This document shows, piece by piece, positions 61,544 through 64,000 of a stretch of 64,000 bases of DNA. A model generated the notes under the pieces. That model saw only the letters and a program-made list of their open reading frames with translations, did no database searches and was not told the origin of the DNA. The position numbers were made by a program, and so were the translations under genes. Positions within the stretch are counted from its first letter, which is position 1. Every line of letters starts with the position of its first letter. Source of the stretch: Calvatia gigantea (taxonomy: Eukaryota > Basidiomycota > Agaricomycetes > Agaricales > Lycoperdaceae); assembly GCA_025093985.1 (NCBI GenBank), contig JACAAK010000004.1, positions 3,410,001-3,474,000 on the forward strand, written 5' to 3'.

Positions 61544-63260
61544 ATGGCCCAAGACGCCCAGACTATGCCGGAGGTGTCAGCGAGCCACGACCAGAAGTGG
61601 GCCTACCTTAAGAGCGGCATCGACGATATCATGACCAACTCGAGAAATCTCTCCTTCTCGAAGTACATGAATCTCTATGCAATTGCGTACAATTATCACC
61701 AGCCCCCGACGGGGCTTTCAGCTACTGAAGCTCGCACTCACAGTGCGTATCCCCACCGTCCTTCCTTCATAACGTCTGAGTCCTAAATCTCCGACGCTCC
61801 TTCGCCCCAGCTGCACAGGTGGGACCAGATCTCTACAACAAGCTGGGTGAATATCTCATTAAACACCTCCAACCAGTAATGGAGGTACGCATAGATTCAT
61901 CGCGCTCGCTGCTCAATGGCTTGCACTCAATGGCTTGCACTCAACGGCCTGTACTAATTGTCTTGCGTGTTTCAGAAATCAGAATCCCTCCAAGATGTCG
62001 ACTTGCTACGGTACTACGCGGCAAAATGGGATCAATACACCGCGGGTGCTAATTACCTCAACCGGCTGTTCACATACTTCAATCGACACTGGGTGAGGCG
62101 CGAGCGGGAGGAGGGCAATAAGGATGTATATCAAGTCTACACAGTATGTCTTTTTATAATCTTCCCTCAGCCGCGGTTAATGGGTCCCTAGCTCGCTCTG
62201 GTACAGTGGAAAACATACTTCCTCGCGCACATCCAAAAGGATAATGCCAAGCTGACGAACGCCGTTTTGCGGCTCGTAACCCAGCAACGTAACGGCGAGC
62301 TGATCGATCAAGACCTTATCAAGAAAGTTGTGGATTCCTTCGTGTCTCTGGGTCTCGACAGCTCAGATCCCAACAAAGAGTGTCTCGACGTATATCGCGA
62401 TCAGTTCGAGAGTGCGTTCCTCCAGGCCACGGAAAACTACTACAAAGCCGAATCAGAGGCGTTCCTTGCCGAAAACTCCGTATCCGATTACCTCAAGAAG
62501 GCGGAAGAACGACTAAGAGAGGAAGAGGCTTGTGTTGAACATTACCTACACGCGAAGACACACAAAGATCTCGTCAGCAAGTGTGAGCATGTCCTCATTC
62601 GCGCCCATTCGGAGTCGATGTGGGAGAGCTTCCAATCACTGCTCGACTATGACAAGGACGAAGATCTTCAACGCATGTATGCTCTCCTTTTGCGTATCCC
62701 TGAGGGTCTGGAGCCATTGCGTAAGAGGTTTGAGGTCCATGTCAAGCAAGCTGGGTTGAGTGCCATCTCGAAGCTTGTTGGCGAGGGTGGTGCAAATGCG
62801 GAGTCGTTGGATCCAAAAGTTTACGTCGACGCACTCCTGGAGGTCCACCGTAAGAATTCGGAAATCATGCAGAGGAGTTTCAAGGGTGAAGCTGGATTTG
62901 CTGCGAGTTTGGACAAGGCATGTCGTGAATTCGTTAACCGGAATGCCGCGACCGGATCTTCGTCAACCAAGTCACCCGAGCTTATCATTAAGTGTGCTGA
63001 TATACTTCTCCGCAAGGACAGCGAAACGGCGGGGGAAGATGATCTTGAGGGCGCTCTGAAACGCGTGGTAGGTCGGGAGGGGATACCCTAAACTGTGCGT
63101 TTATTGATGCGCGCGATAGATGATTCTCTTCAAATACCTTGAAGATAAAGACGTTTCCCAAACGTACACTACGAAATTGTCGAAGCGGCTCACCCACGGT
63201 GTCCCCGCGCCTGATGGGAGCGAGGCCAGCGTAGCCTCGGGGCACCATCGTAGTCAATAG
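61544..63260 (+). CDS. Cullin-1-like protein truncated after the N-terminal arm
   Basis: Cullin 1 is the SCF ligase scaffold: its N-terminal repeats bind Skp1/F-box modules, its C-terminal half binds Rbx1 and is neddylated. Exons read MAQDAQTMPEVSASHDQKWA, VGPDLYNKLGEYLIKHLQPV, LLRYYAAKWDQYTAGANYLN, LALVQWKTYFLAHIQKDNAK and the long exon with YLKKAEERLREEEACVEHYL and LLLRIPEGLEPLRKRFEVHV. The last exon starts MILFKYLEDKDVSQTYTTKL and SKRLTHGVPAPDGSEASVAS, then ends GHHRSQ-stop (63258-63260). Homology to full-length cullins breaks off after SEAS. The product is roughly 480-490 residues where family members have about 750-780. It may be a truncated duplicate or a Skp1-binding protein without ligase activity. 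Its second intron holds a short direct repeat (tggcttgcactcaa). Confidence 0.85.
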
Positions 63261-64000
63261 GTTTCAAATCAGACGTGGTGTTTCAAACTGTGCTCCCATG
63301 CAAGCACTTCATCATCGTTGCACCTAATTTTTGGCAGACTCACAGAAGAACGGCTTGTATATGTAAAAAATAATCTAGAATAAATGCAAACAGGCCAATT
63401 TCGGGGTATTTCCTATCTGGCTCCGTACTATTCATGCGAAAGATTCACCGCAGGCAGACAGAGCGCTCTGAAACACTCATGCCAATTCCGAGGCGGATTG
63501 GATTGCTCATGGAGGCTACTGATAGGAGTGGTCGTGCGAAGGAGATTCAACTGGTGGGGTTATCAACTCTGCTTTCGCTGGTCCAGCTCTGACCTGAAGC
63601 TTGAAGCTTGACAAACAGCGTATCGGAATGATACTTCTCACCGGCCTCCTCCGTTACCATTGTATTGGCATGTGGAACCTGAACATCGTGTTCTAGTGGA
63701 CCTGTGGATGTATATGGGGTTCCCTGTCCACGCAACCCGCGTGTGCCGTTGGGGGGAACGGAACTACAACGTGTTTTCGAGAAGATTGATTCCACCATGC
63801 TTTTTGATTGGGTGCAGTCGTTCATCCTCCGTAGGCTTTTCGGCTCGTTCAGGTGGTTAATTAATGATGTGTCACAATCCTTGTATGAAGTCTGTACTAT
63901 TTGCGGACATCCCGACCCGACCCCGACTGGACAGCCTACATCATCATCATTATAGAGGGGGATGATGGTGTCTTTGGGGTCCTTGCTTACAAATTTTAGT
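63261..64000. other. Region after the truncated cullin; no gene seen
   Basis: No remnant of the cullin C-terminal half was recognised here. Open frames at 63547-63825 (-) and 63704-63955 (+) have no domain. The window ends in this stretch. Confidence 0.45.

Overview
The window is nuclear DNA of a filamentous basidiomycete, most likely an Agaricomycete (mushroom-forming fungus). Almost every gene is cut by several short GT-AG introns, mostly 40-80 nt. Gene families typical of these fungi are present: a DUF4470/MYND protein, a KRE6/SKN1 glucan-synthesis protein, a polyporopepsin-type aspartic protease and PY-motif arrestin-like proteins. Genes lie on both strands with short divergent or convergent spacers. 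No tRNA, rRNA, CRISPR array or intact transposon was recognised.

Layout. 1-2.4 kb (-): USP36-like deubiquitinase, cut by the window edge. 2.7-4.1 (-): four-finger C2H2 regulator with a 2.4-kb gene-free upstream region. 6.5-8.2 (-): F-box protein, divergent from KRE6/SKN1-type GH16 protein (8.5-11.2, +). 11.5-14.6 (-): haspin kinase, divergent from GINS subunit PSF2 (14.9-15.7, +). 15.9-18.9 (-): YVC1-type TRP channel, divergent from ARPC3 (19.1-19.8, +). 19.8-21.5 (-): NOB1, divergent from LEU2 (21.7-23.1, +). 23-33 kb is rearranged: decaying arrestin-like copy A, a relic of the LEU2 3' end, GLC3 branching enzyme, decaying arrestin-like copy B and further fragments. 34.2-35.4 (+): tail-anchored protein of unknown function. 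36.2-38.4 (-): disordered protein with PPxY and LPxY motifs. 38.7-42.5 (-): tandem pair of GDPD enzymes. 43.4-44.6 (-): SLC1-like acyltransferase, divergent from a conserved unknown (44.8-46.2, +). 47.5-49.4 (+): dead aspartic protease. 51.1-54.1 (+): arrestin-like fragment, then intact arrestin-like copy C. 54.7-58.5 (-): DUF4470/MYND protein. 58.9-61.1 (+): PUT2, with an apparent +1 frameshift. 61.5-63.3 (+): cullin-1-like gene lacking its C-terminal half.

The core genes are ordinary housekeeping genes: replication (PSF2), mitosis (haspin), ribosome maturation (NOB1), actin (ARPC3), leucine and proline metabolism, glycogen, wall glucan and phospholipids. They are interspersed with a birth-and-death landscape. 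The arrestin-like family has one intact member, two members with frameshifts and at least three fragments. The arrangement around LEU2 and GLC3 is best explained by tandem duplication of a LEU2-GLC3-arrestin unit followed by complementary losses. A ubiquitin theme recurs (deubiquitinase, F-box protein, PPxY proteins, cullin arm without a RING-binding half), but nothing in the sequence shows that these act together. All exon structures are read by eye; splice sites and starts are approximate unless stated.
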